NCBI GenBank assembly: GCA_964020085.1
Contig: OZ026605.1
Location: 28,443,098 to 28,507,097, forward strand
Direction of reading: 5' to 3'
Source of the DNA: Micromussa lordhowensis
Lineage: Eukaryota; Cnidaria; Anthozoa; Scleractinia; Lobophylliidae
Length of the DNA: 64,000 bases
Position numbers and translations under genes: made by a program. This document shows, one piece after another, positions 47,715-58,764 of the stretch; the first letter of the stretch is position 1; each line of letters opens with the position of its first letter. The notes beneath the pieces are model-generated. The model was given only the letters and a program-made list of their open reading frames with translations, ran no database searches and was not told the DNA's origin.

Positions 47715-49290
47715 AAAATCATCATCATCTTCATTTAAAAACACGGTAAAACGCATCAGGCATTAACAATTCAATACAAATGCTACAACTTATTACGAAA
47801 AACTTTATGTACAGGGTAATCTTCTATAATTTAAAATATTACCAACTATTAAAGAAAGTGTACTAAATTAAAGTCTGTTTTACATGAATGCCGTGTCGGA
47901 ATTAATTAACAATCGTCGGAAATTACTCAGAGATGTTGCTTTCCTAGCAGCAGAGGGTAGACTGTTCCAGAGGACTGCACCACTATAGCCAAAGCTATTT
48001 TCGTAATAGTTAGTACGTGGCAAGGGAATTGCAAGCTTATTATCAGAATCGCGTTAATTGTAAGAAGTAATCACATCACTCCTCTTAATGAATTTTGAGG
48101 ACAAATAATTGGGTGCGAGGCCATTTAAGGACTTATAGGCCATCTCAGCCTTAAGTTTTTGACGTCGAGTTTCAAAATTATCCCAGTCTAATTCTTTAAG
48201 TAGTTAACTGGCGTCAGCATCATAACTAGAATGAGTAAGGACGCGGACAGGACGATTTTGAAGTCTCTGTAATTTGTAAGATAATGCTTTGGCACAGTTA
48301 CCATAAACAACACTACAATAGTCGAAATGCGATTGAACTAACCCGTGATAGATATTATGTAGAGTTGCAGGAGAAACACAGTGACTTATTCGTTTAATAG
48401 ATCCAATGCCAGAAGAGATTTTTTAGATATATAGCGTTGATATGATTACTCCATGTTAAATTTTCATCAATTAATACACCAAGAGACTTGGTAAAATTGA
48501 CTCTGTTTAATTGTGTACCATTAGATAGACTGTTCAATTTTTGTCTTGATCCAATTAACATAAATTCAGTTTTTGTGATGTCGAGAGTCAATTTATTGGC
48601 AATGAACCAACGGTTTATATTTGACAAGTCCTGATTTGAAGAAGCCTCAAAGGAGCACATGTCTTTGTCAGCATATGTTAGGTGAGTATGATCTGCATAG
48701 ATTCTTGGTTGCAAATCTGATAAGCAATTGGGTAAGTCATTAAATACGAGAAACAGCAAAGGCCCCAGTATGGTCCCCTTGGGGAACCCACTTTTTAGAA
48801 AGGACTCCATTGACAGCGCATTTTTGCATACGATTGTCTAAATAAGAAGAAAGCAATTCGTAGGCATTTCCTTTCACTCCATATGAATATAGTTTGGATA
48901 ATAAAATAGAGTGATTGACTAAAAAGACAACAGCGTTAACATAGCCACGATCTATGTTCAAGGCCCAATTATCAGTGGCTTCGAGTAAAGCCGTCACAGT
49001 TGAGTGAAAGGATCGAAAGCGAGATTGATATTGTGACAAAATATTATTTTCGGAGAAATAGGAAGAAAGCTGATTATCAACTATTCTCTCAAAGACTTTT
49101 GCTATTGCTGAGATCACAGAAATTGGGCGATAATTGTTCATATCATTTCTATCGCTCTGGTTGAATATAGGCGTAACTTTGGCCAATTTCCAGTCATCAG
49201 GGAATATGCCGGTAGTTAAACACCAATAAAAAATAATTGACATATATGGCGAAATAAGGTCAGCACATTCCAACAATCCTGGATCAGCCC
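47715..49290 (-). mobile_element. Decayed non-LTR retrotransposon (LINE), reverse transcriptase remnant
   Basis: Minus-strand frames encode WKLAKVTPIFNQSDRNDMNN then YRPISVISAIAKVFERIVD, GPLLFLVFNDLP, a catalytic site changed to YADH, and LTLDITKTEFMLIGS. The C-terminal part continues as SLGVLIDENLTWSNHI, HNIYHGLVQSHFDYCSVVYG and VLWNSLPSAARKATSLSNF. Frameshifts occur near 48.79 and 48.42 kb and stops near 48.2 and 48.06 kb. The 5' end, including any endonuclease, is missing. A short GAT-repeat tail marks the 3' end near 47.72 kb. It resembles CR1/jockey-type elements; the clade is not certain. Confidence 0.9.
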
Positions 49291-49299
49291 ATGCATGCC

Positions 49300-52200
49300 C
49301 TGGAACAGCTAAACCCTCTTACTCAACTTGCTTGGCAACCTCTCTTTTGCCATGCTCATCTAGATTCTCAGCCATATTTAGTTTTATTATTTCACTGGGG
49401 AAGTGTTAAACTGAGACTTTCTACAATAACCGGTTCCTGCTTCTCAAACAGCTGTTCATTGGCACATGCTTACAATTGTCAAAGCGTATGTCACTCTTAC
49501 AAACAAAACACTGACATACATTTGATGGTTTGTTCAACTCTTTTTGTCTCTATGGACAACTTGCTGCTTGCGAGCTGTCCATAGGCTGTCCATTTTTGTA
49601 TTCAATTTGTTGAGATCATCGCGAAAACGTACGCAAAGGTACGTTGAAATTCGGAAATTTACGCGGCACCAGTGACAATCAGTCTTTTGATACAGCATAA
49701 ATCCTACAAATGACGGCAACTCTGTGTGAAAACGCTTTTATTAATGACCTGACTTAAGTTAAGGACCAGCTTGTATAGGGACCAGCTTAATTCTCGTCTG
49801 GTTAGTTCTTGTCTGTTTTTACATTCGCCGTTCTTCAAGCGAATGTCAGTTAATTCCTCAATCTATTGATTAGTAAGATCACTTTTGTTAGTCTTCCGCT
49901 AAAACAGCTGAAAGAATTGTCCTCGACTATGGCCGAAAATGTGCAGATCGCGTTTGATATTTGAGATCGAAACACCAAATTTTAGTCTTAAGTTTGCGTT
50001 CTTTACAAACGCAGAATCTGGTGATCGCACGTCGTGGTCTTGTGGTCATCTGCCATGCAGAATGAATAACGCACGTGCGTCACTGAACAACGACAGCATC
50101 GTTTTCTTCTCGATCGACGATCAAACAGGAAAAGTAGAACTCTTTAAACCTGAGTCTGACAGATATTAGAAAATACGTACGTCTTTCCAAATAGAAAGCT
50201 AACGTAACATGCTATTCTGTTTCACAGCTTCAGTGCATTACTGAATTTACCTTCTTGTCTAATCTTACCTGTTATTAACAAGAAGTAGAGTTTGGCACTG
50301 AAAACTGTTGAAAACGACGCAATCCTTCATGAGCAAATTGCTGATGCTCGAAGTTTCAGCTATCAAGACAGCAGGCAACAAACAGATGAGTCTCGAACGC
50401 TGATCTTGGACTGCAAGTGGTCTGGGATCGAGACTGACATCGATGACGTATTGATGACAAGCGCCTGTCGCTTCAACTATTAATCGTAAATACAGCTTGA
50501 TGCATGCCGAGAGCTAAAGTGTGTTGACGTTAAAATTAAAATGGAATCGAGAATATAATCCATTTTGTCAGCTTATGTGAACAGAGGGCGGTCGCTGCTC
50601 GTCATTGAGTCTCCTGACGAGCCGCGCCTTCTTTGATCGCGCTTCCTTCAACTTAACTGAGAACCTGTAAGTCCAGTTTTAAAACGACTTTACGTATCCG
50701 TAGGTGTGTTGCCGCGCACACTACCGAAAGCACAGTCAAGCTATTTGTCTCTGCATCACGTTCTTTTGTTGACCGAGAAGGCGATATTTTTAATTGAATA
50801 AAATTCAAAATCTCCCCACATTTACCGGTTTTTAAACTACCAGAGTGCAGCCGCAGACGAAATAAGATTCCAGTTTACTTTTCATAAAAAGCTTTCATGT
50901 GTACTCAAACCTAAACTACTCTCAATGTCAGAGTAGCAACGTTAGCCGAGAAAAAGAGAAAATATGAAATTCTGATAAATTAAAATAAAAATGTCATTTC
51001 ACTCACTTACTTGCGTGTAGACCGGGAATGGAAAAAACTAAATATCACAGCTACTGAATCTTTCTGTCACGAACGCGCCAAATGTCGAACCTGCATGGTC
51101 GAAGCGAACATAATTTAGTTTTTGCGAAAATGATTGTATGTGTAACCCAATGACGAGCTAATCGAATCCAATGTGCGCACTCTCTTGGAATACAAATACA
51201 CTTCTAGACGAATAAATCTTGTCTTGGGTTTCATTTTAATTTGAAATGTATATTACCTACGAAAAAGCTATTTTTATCAGCTTTGATTATCTTTAGCACA
51301 CACGTCCATTCACCGACAAAACTAAACGGTTCACAAATTTCTATGAAAGAAAAAGTTTTTCTTTTTTAAATTAAAAATCAGTCTTCTCCTGAAGGGGTCA
51401 ATACATTCATTAAAATATTTGCCAAGAAATAAACAGCTTCTTCAATAACATTCTTATATTTTGTAAGCCACCCAGAAATTTCATACCTTACTTGATTAGA
51501 ACGCAAATATCTAAGAATTAGTTCACTTTTTCTTTATCAGGTTGTTTATAGTAATATTTTCTTGGTTCTTTGTCTTCTATATTATCTACATCCGCCGCCA
51601 TTTCAATTAGCAATTTTAATTAAAATTCCAAACTTACAACTAACCACACCACGCTCAGTCATGAGAGATGAATGAAGCCGCATATACCATGACGACAACG
51701 CGGACAGACAAGACGGGCTTCGGCAAATCCGTGGATTAATAGTCACTTCACGTTGTTTTTCCAGGAAATTGGATAAAAGAAAATTAAAGCTTTTAGTCCG
51801 ATTTCGGTTGACTTTCTCTGAAACTTGAAAACTCGAGAGTTTTACAATTCAATTTCAGGGTTTTCCAAAGCTGTATGAATTTATTCTATTCAGTTGTGCG
51901 TTTTTAACATGGCAAAATGTGGTATTCCTCTCTTATTGTGATCAACATTTTAATACATAAATTTGGCAAATTTGACCACAAAATAAAATTGGCGCAACTA
52001 AGATTTTTACTCAACGCCCCGGAGATTTCCTGAGACTTTTAAATGTCAAATGTCTTTCCCCTTTATAGACGTTGCAAAGAAAATTCGACAACGAAGACTT
52101 AAGCCTTTACGAAAACTAAGACCAACTCTTGAGACACATCTCCTGTAAGTTGCCATGGTTACTTAATGTGGTGTCCAGACTCTATCAGTTTGCCTAATTT

Positions 52201-52400
52201 TTGTTTCATATTTCGTCTCAGTTCTCCTTATGCAGTCTTATTAAAAAATTTCAGCATATATATTTGGTACGACGTAGCAAAAATTAAAACTCTTAGCACC
52301 TTCAATTTAACTCCTGTCCGAAAGGCGCGAGGGAGACTCGACCCGAAAAATTCCATAAAGGGGTGTTTTTAAAGAAACTGTGGACCTGCGTCGGCGGGGA
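49300..52400. other. Intergenic: no convincing gene
   Basis: Short frames near 49.9-50.5 kb (for example SLNNDSIVFFSIDDQTGKVE) look mildly protein-like but match nothing I know. A 27-residue frame is listed separately at 51518. Confidence 0.4.
51518..51601 (-). CDS. Very short unassigned ORF, 27 residues
   Basis: MAADVDNIEDKEPRKYYYKQ then PDKEKVN and a stop. The acidic-then-basic composition and MAADVDN start look like an N-terminus, but no splice partner or homologue is recognised. Weak call. Confidence 0.15.
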   Translation of the reverse strand: MAADVDNIEDKEPRKYYYKQPDKEKVN

Positions 52401-52410
52401 GTATTACAAG

Positions 52411-52601
52411 ATAATTTGGTTTTATCAACTGAGTTGATAATGTGAATTGGCCCCTGTTAAGAGATTCGAAAGCTGCCGTTTCGAGCGTTAGCCCTTCGTC
52501 GGAGCGAATCCGACAAAGGGCTAACGCTCGAAAAGTTAACTTTCGAATCTCTTTACGATGGCCAATTCACATTATCAACTCAGTTGATAAAACCAAATTA
52601 T
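52411..52601. mobile_element. Near-perfect palindrome, about 95-bp arms, with hammerhead-like core
   Basis: The left arm starts ATAATTTGGTTTTATCAACT and the right arm mirrors it. Both arms contain AGGGCTAACGCTCGAAA; on the minus strand this reads CCGACGAAGGGCTAACGCTC then GAAACGGC. Confidence 0.75.
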
Positions 52602-52604
52602 CCC

Positions 52605-55600
52605 GAAATTTCAGCCTGGTGACGTAGCTCTCCAGGAATCCCTGTAGCGTCTCTGATTGGTTCTTCCTGGTATTGAATTTTCGCACGCAAGTAATAACCA
52701 ATCAGAAACACCGTGAGACTCGAGGCCGCGATTGTTTTGGTCAGCAAAAAGAGGCTTAGAATGCGTTAGGAGCTCTGATGAACTGCGTAGTCCAGTCTGT
52801 TTGTCAGGCGACTCATCGCTGAGAAGAATTCATTGAACACACGGAACTGGTGGAGTCGACGGACTTGAACTCTACGCCATTTTGTCGGTCGTGGAAAAAA
52901 TGTCCGGACACAGTCAAGTTACAAATGACTTCGGATTACACCTTTGCGACATTGGGCGAAATTCGAGTTGTATTGAAGTAATATGGTTAATATAATTTTA
53001 ACTTGTTTCAGCTTTCAACGAGAGAAAATGAGGCTTCCAATCACTTCGACTTGTAACTTATTAAGTCACCAATCAACTTTGAGCCGAAAACTGTTAGATG
53101 AGTTTAGGTGAACCCGGACACACCGCTACCCAGTTTTCCTCAATGCATGCTTTGTTGATTTGATTCTTTTAAAAGTGATGCTCGGGCTAAGCAATATTGA
53201 AATGACAGCACTGATGTGTGTGGAATTTGTACTTGAGATAGCTTTCGTGACCACAATCCAATCAAAACCCATCGGAAGCACACACACATTGCCCAAAATT
53301 TTATTTAAGGACGCAATTGCAAAAATATCAAAATCAAATATCAAGTATAAAATTAACCATGCATTTCACTCGCTGAAACGTTTTTATACCTAAAAATTAT
53401 CAATCAAATTGAAACATTTGTTTTTGAACGGAATGCTCCAGGGCAAAAAAAATCATTAATTGAACGAATTTCTTTTGTGTTTGTTTCCTTTTGTTTGTGT
53501 TTAGTTTCTCTCGAAAACGGGCAAACGTTTCAAAATAGGAGACAGAAAGCTCGACAAAACTATTGAATTTTTGAGTGGTAATTTTAAAATTCGCCAGGAG
53601 CGCTAAGAAAGTGGTCATTACGGAAAAGAACTCAGCGGGTCAGTATATCCACATCAGCCCAGTGTAATTAGCGTATTAATGTCGTCTCGCGACGAAATTG
53701 ACCGCGTGGGCTGAAACTTCCTTGATATTAACGAAAATGAGAAAAGCCTCTAAAATTAACGCCCAATGAACGAGGAAAGTGTACCTCCAGGTTTGATACC
53801 AGAGGATAAAGCCGAGGCGGAAATGAAGCAGATAAATATCAGCTAGTGAATTCCGCTTCAAATTTGACAACTTTGGTGTCGTGCGAGTATTACATTGAAA
53901 GATTTTGACATTTTGTTTTGACAATGTTTACTTCTCGTGGTTGGGCTTACTAGCCAAGATTACCGATCGATTGTAAAATGCCATTCTCTTTCTGCCATTT
54001 TAAACGAATTTCATCGTCGATAATTAGGCTCCAGATAAAGGATATGTAAAATTAAATTGTAAATATCCATAAATAATTCACCATATTTTATCAGTTTCTA
54101 GATTTTGGCCGACTTTTTTCGTTTTTTTTTTTTTTGGCGAAGCAAAATAGACTTGAAACACGCAAAAACTTGGAGTTTGCAGGAAAGCATTAACTGGGCT
54201 GATCAAATTGTGACATCATGAACGTGAATATTTACCTTATCGCAGTCGGCGTGTGTATTATTTTCAAAATACAGCGCTTTGAAAACAACAAAAGAGAACA
54301 CATAGTACAGATACCTCAAGCCAGTGGCTCGGCTGTCATAATCCGACCATACAAGCTCCTGTTTGAGATGTTGGTTCCTTTTTCGCCACAATACGCTGTA
54401 ACGTGGCCTGTGAGAGTAAAATCTTGCGTTACGTCTTCCTCAAATATTCAACAAAGGCGTTTAATCGCTAGCATTCGTTTGACAACAAAATAGCTATCCC
54501 TTAGTAGCAATTTGCAGCTGTCACAAGGCTTGAAATTGGGCTCTCAATGCTGACCAGAAATTCACCTAGTTTGAAGGAGACACAACATCAACAGCCCAGC
54601 TGAAATTTACAGATTCGCCAACCGACCAACGCCTGAGCCGCGCTACTCCAGCTGCTTTTTGGGATCGTTAAAAATCATTTTCGCATCAGGGCCAACGCTT
54701 TAATTGGTCGTGTCCCTTAAACGACCCCTACTCACTTTTATCTGGCATCAAATCAGTCAGACTCTTTATATTTTATCTTCACCTCATAACGAGCACTGGT
54801 CTGGATGCTTCATCAGCGAAACGAAAACAATGTATTTAACAAGTAGTTTGTGGCGCTCTCGCAACAATTCAATACAGCGACACAAAATATATATATATAT
54901 ATACAAAATTGCAAATTGCACCAAAAACTTGGAAATTGCGTATGAAGGAAACCAGTCTCAAGATTCCCCTGTTAAAAACATACGCCTCTGCGAAAAATCT
55001 AATTGAAGGAATATTTAATTTCATGATCACCCACGACCACGGAAGCAAAATGAAGCTGAAGTCCATTTTAGAATGTCTATGTTATGCTCACAATTCACTA
55101 AAAACATTGCAAACTAAACATTATTTGACAGCTTGTAATTTAACGAGTTCTAAATCGGTATTGTAAACACAAACAGCTTGGAAAGAGTTACTGGTATGCG
55201 AAATAAATCAATCATATATTTTAGTCACATTACTGAGTGAAAATGTATCGCGGGCAGAGGAATAAAACTGATTTTAGACAAGATTTTAAATCTCTGTTTT
55301 CTCAACAGGGAAACGGAAACGTTTCAGCGTGAGAATAAGAATATTTCGTTAAAAGAAACAAAAAGAAAGATATAGTCATTTAGTTTAAGACACCTTGGCG
55401 CCCGTATAACAAATAATGCAATTAGAAGTTTCAAAGAAATGAAATCATCGTTCGTAGCATCAATCAATCTGGAACTCGATATCCATACACTAGGTCACTA
55501 GGTCGTTTTCACGAGCTTACTCTGAATTTCTTTCAAATTGTTTTTCACTTTAAATTAGTAGACCTAGAACACTACAATTTATACTTCAGAGAATACTCGA

Positions 55601-55665
55601 AATGTTTTGGGAATCAGATTGCAAATCAGAAAAGTACTTCCAGAACTGCTCGACGTTTGCTACAG
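52605..55665. other. Intergenic: no gene seen
   Basis: AT-rich sequence without recognisable proteins or clear inverted-repeat elements beyond an AT microsatellite. Confidence 0.5.
54887..54903. repeat. AT microsatellite
   Basis: Short (AT)n run in the intergenic region. Confidence 0.9.
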
Positions 55666-55670
55666 CTTGA

Positions 55671-56041
55671 GGGTGCTTTCCTTTGGGGTGATCTGGATCA
55701 GGATCGGTGATCCAAGATCTGTCTGGATCCTGGTGCATCAAAGGAACCGATGAATCTATGACCAGAGTGGATTCATCGGTTCCTTTGATGCACAATCACA
55801 TCACATCACATCACTTTTATTTACCCTCGGATTTTTTAGAGTAGCTTATGCAGCTAATATCTCCGAGCATTTAGCCATCAGATGAGAGATAGACCACCAC
55901 ACCGGGAACTACGTCCCCTACTCTTTTCGAACAGTGTGTGGGTTCTTTTACGTCCCACAGAATTAATTATGAAGAGTTGTGAGACGGGGCCTACGGTTTA
56001 TCGTCCTTATCCGAGAAGACTAGAAAGTCGAACCATTTGCA

Positions 56042-56080
<39 letters not shown>

Positions 56081-56230
56081 AAAGACCCTGAGTGTTGGTC
56101 CGGCCGGGGTTTGAACCTGCGACCTCCCGCACACTAGTCCGGAACTCTACCTACTGAGCTAACCGGTCCGCGATCCAGACAGATCTTGGATCACTGATCC
56201 TGATCCAGATCACCTCAAAGGGACGCACCC
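55671..56230. mobile_element. TIR element containing a SINE and a perfect 24-bp hairpin
   Basis: Outer ends are about 58-bp inverted repeats containing GGTGATCTGGATCAGGATC and GATCCAAGATCTGTCTGGAT. Inside the left end, 55733-55756 and 55770-55793 are perfect inverted 24-mers around a 13-base loop. The rest is the SINE at 55793-56171. Confidence 0.8.
55793..56171 (-). repeat. tRNA-headed SINE with (GTGAT)n tail
   Basis: On the minus strand, CCGGTTAGCTCAGTAGGTAG and CGCAGGTTCAAACCCCGG form good A and B boxes. The body runs through GGACCAACACTCAGGGTCTT to a GTGATGTGATGTGATGTGAT tail. It appears inserted in the TIR element, or the two have become a composite. Confidence 0.8.
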
Positions 56231-56579
56231 TTAGTAAACTTTCGAGTCTCGCTTAGCTTGTTCAACCCATGCTACACGAAAAGAATTTTTTGGATTCCAC
56301 CCAAAAGGTTCTACAATAACGTATCTCTTCAGAAATCCTCGTACTCTCCGATTCTCCCGTTGGTCGATAACTTACACGCGAAACTTCACAGACCAGAAAC
56401 AAGCAATCATCGTCTCTGCTGTGTAAATCATCTGAATGGAATTTTCCGGGTGTCAGTCTCACGCGTCCCTCTAGAATGGAGGAAAAGAGACCATATTCGC
56501 AGTAGCCGCCATGATGATATTTCATTTATAATGCAAATTAGCCATGTAATCTTTCAAGGGGCAGACACGGGGGAAAAGG

Positions 56580-58075
56580 CAGTCCTTGGAAATCAGCTCG
56601 TACCAAATCAGCTCCCCTCTTTGGAGAAACCGCTTCTCTGTCAAAAACAGCGCAGATTTTGCTCAAAAGATCCAGCAACATTCTGTCGCCAGTGACGAAG
56701 TCATGGTTAAATCTTTATTCACTTCCATTCCCGTGGATCTAGCTCTAACCATGACCAACCAGAGACTCCAACAAGATCAGGATCTAGCGGAACGCACAAA
56801 TATGTCCATCAGCAACATCATGAGGTTGTTAGAATTTGTTCTCAAATACAACTACTTCAAACACGACAACACCCATTACAAACAAATCTTTGGATGTGCG
56901 ATGGGTTCTCCAATCAGTCCCGTTATAGCTGACCTTGTAATGGAAGAGATTGAGGAAACGGCCATTGCCACAGCTTCCCACCCCCCCCCCCCCCTCCCAA
57001 GTCGTGGTTCCGTTACGTTGACGACAGTCACGCGTGTCTTCGAAAGGACCAAGTGGATGAGTTTCACCAACATCTCAATTCAATTAACACCAACATACAG
57101 TTCAATCAAGAACTTGAGGACACCAATGGACAGGGACTACCTTTTCTTGACACCATCACCATAAGGAGGGGTACGCAGCTTGAAGTGAATGTCTACAGAA
57201 AGCCAACACACACAGACCGCTATCTCGATTTCTATTCTCACCACCCCATGTGCCATAAGAGAACTGTAGTCAGCACCTTGCTAGGCAGAGCACAGAACAT
57301 GCCATCAACACAGAAAGGGAAACGCGAAGAAAAGAGACGGGTCAAGACTGTACTGCGTGACAACAATTATCCTACATCCTTCATCAATAGCTGTGAACGA
57401 TCGCTGTCAAAACCCCCCGCCGATCAACCGTCCAATGGCTTCGTGGTACTACCCTATGTGCAGGGCATTTCTGAAAGGATTGGTCGAATCTTAAGGAAGC
57501 AACAAATCAAGGTCGCCTTCAAACCATTGAGAACTGTGAACAGTTTGTTCCCTCGACCGAAAGCACAGGAAAAGGTTGACCGGCCACAATCTGGCATAGT
57601 GTACAAAATCAGTTGCACCAACTGCAGTTTTGTATACTACGGTCAAACTGAACGACCACTGAGAACCCGGATTACAGAACACAAAAGGGCTGTTGCTACG
57701 TTCGACCATGACTCCAAGATCTCCTGCCATGTCCACGAAAACAACCACAAAATGGATTTTGGAAGTGCCAGAGTTGTTGGACATGAGGATAAATTCCATG
57801 AACGCCTCTTCTTGGAAGCCTGGTTTTCTATAAGGGATCCACAATCTGGAAATGACCACATCGCCGTCCCAGAAGTTTACAAGTCTCTGGCACGCGCATA
57901 AGTCTCGCGCTACGTTTTTCAAGAAACCTCACCGGAATTTTTCCTCAGCGCGCGCTCGACGTGCTGTTTTTTGAATCACGCGTGCTAACGTTATTTTTTC
58001 CAACTGATGAAGGCTTAAGCTGATGAAGGCTTAAGCACCAGCCGAAACGTCTTGAATGAACATCAAAAAAACTAG
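56580..58075 (+). mobile_element. 5'-truncated Penelope-like element: RT plus GIY-YIG endonuclease, frameshifted
   Basis: The first frame shows KSLFTSIPVDLAL and MGSPISPVIADLVMEEIE, RT motifs of Penelope-like elements. After a 14-C run (56981-56994) the frame changes; the new frame carries the catalytic FRYVDD, LPFLDT and VYRKPTHTDRYLDF. It then enters a GIY-YIG domain (VYKISCTNCSFVYYGQTERP, LRTRITEHKRAV) and stops after SLARA at 57901. RT then GIY-YIG is the standard order for this class. The 5' end (about the first third of the usual protein) is missing, and a few residues before KSLFTS also look deleted. The catalytic residues survive; the poly-C frameshift breaks the protein. The 3' region includes a hammerhead-like motif. 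Confidence 0.9.
58001..58055 (+). ncRNA. Hammerhead-ribozyme-like motif at the 3' end of the Penelope-like element
   Basis: CTGATGA (58004-58010, repeated at 58020-58026) is followed by a possible stem II (GGCT/AGCC), then GAAAC and GTC at 58049-58051. TTG after GTC can pair with CAA just before the first CTGATGA as stem I. A 16-bp tandem duplication lies between the halves. Penelope-like elements are known to carry hammerheads; activity here is not shown. Confidence 0.55.
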
Positions 58076-58458
58076 TCAGTGTCAAACCATTATCTTACAA
58101 AATTGAAACAATTTGTACCAAAATGATTTCATTATTACGCTAATTTGGAATAGCTATCGCCATTTTGCCAATCTGCATTATAATCCAAAAAACAAACATG
58201 GCGCCGCTTTTGTCATTGGGGTCTACACACGGGACAGCGTGGCCGTCAGAGTCTAGTCGTTTAGAAACCTGAGAAGTACGCAGTTTTACAAACGGGTGGA
58301 GAGAATACTGTGTTATTAAGATTCCCAGGCACACAACACAAGCACACTGGCGTGGTTTGTCTAGTGCACCAACATTACGTCACTGAGCCTTATAAGAGTC
58401 ACACCAGTCAGACAGCAAATAAAGTTAAGCTGTTTGCTGTATTAAAATATTGCCACTT

Positions 58459-58464
58459 TTTATT
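58459..58464 (-). terminator. Probable FDXR polyadenylation signal (AATAAA)
   Basis: AATAAA on the minus strand about 160 bp past the FDXR stop codon. No other strong signal lies nearer. Confidence 0.5.
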
Positions 58465-58621
58465 GCACTGGAATGTTTGATTGTTCCACGTTGTCCCGTC
58501 AGATTTACAATTCTTGTTGGATGATTGTATCGTCTGCATTGGAGGATAGCAGTGGCATGACTGTGTGTATATAGTGTGTGTGCAACCGGCGAAGAAAAAT
58601 GTCTTTACAGCTCAACCATTA

Positions 58622-58764
58622 CTAGCTTCCTTCATGTTTATAAGCAACATCCAACATTTCTTGCACACTTATAATCTTTTCTCGTGGTTTTCCAAGTTTC
58701 CTCCCTCTTTCTTGTTCAACTTGGTCGATTTTACGCCAATGATCAAAGAAAACAGGTTTGACTC
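58622..58764 (-). CDS. FDXR: FDXR terminal exon
   Basis: Encodes [20 protein letters not shown] and [16 protein letters not shown], then ends HEGS and TAG. The F-DW-K-D-E--RG---GKPREK pattern is the FDXR C-terminus. Confidence 0.95.

Noticed and set aside
56258..56695. 145-residue open frame just before the Penelope-like element
   Set aside because: Overlaps the RT region in another frame and shows no RT or other known motif in its own frame.
57491..57922. 143-residue open frame on the minus strand
   Set aside because: Antisense shadow of the GIY-YIG region.
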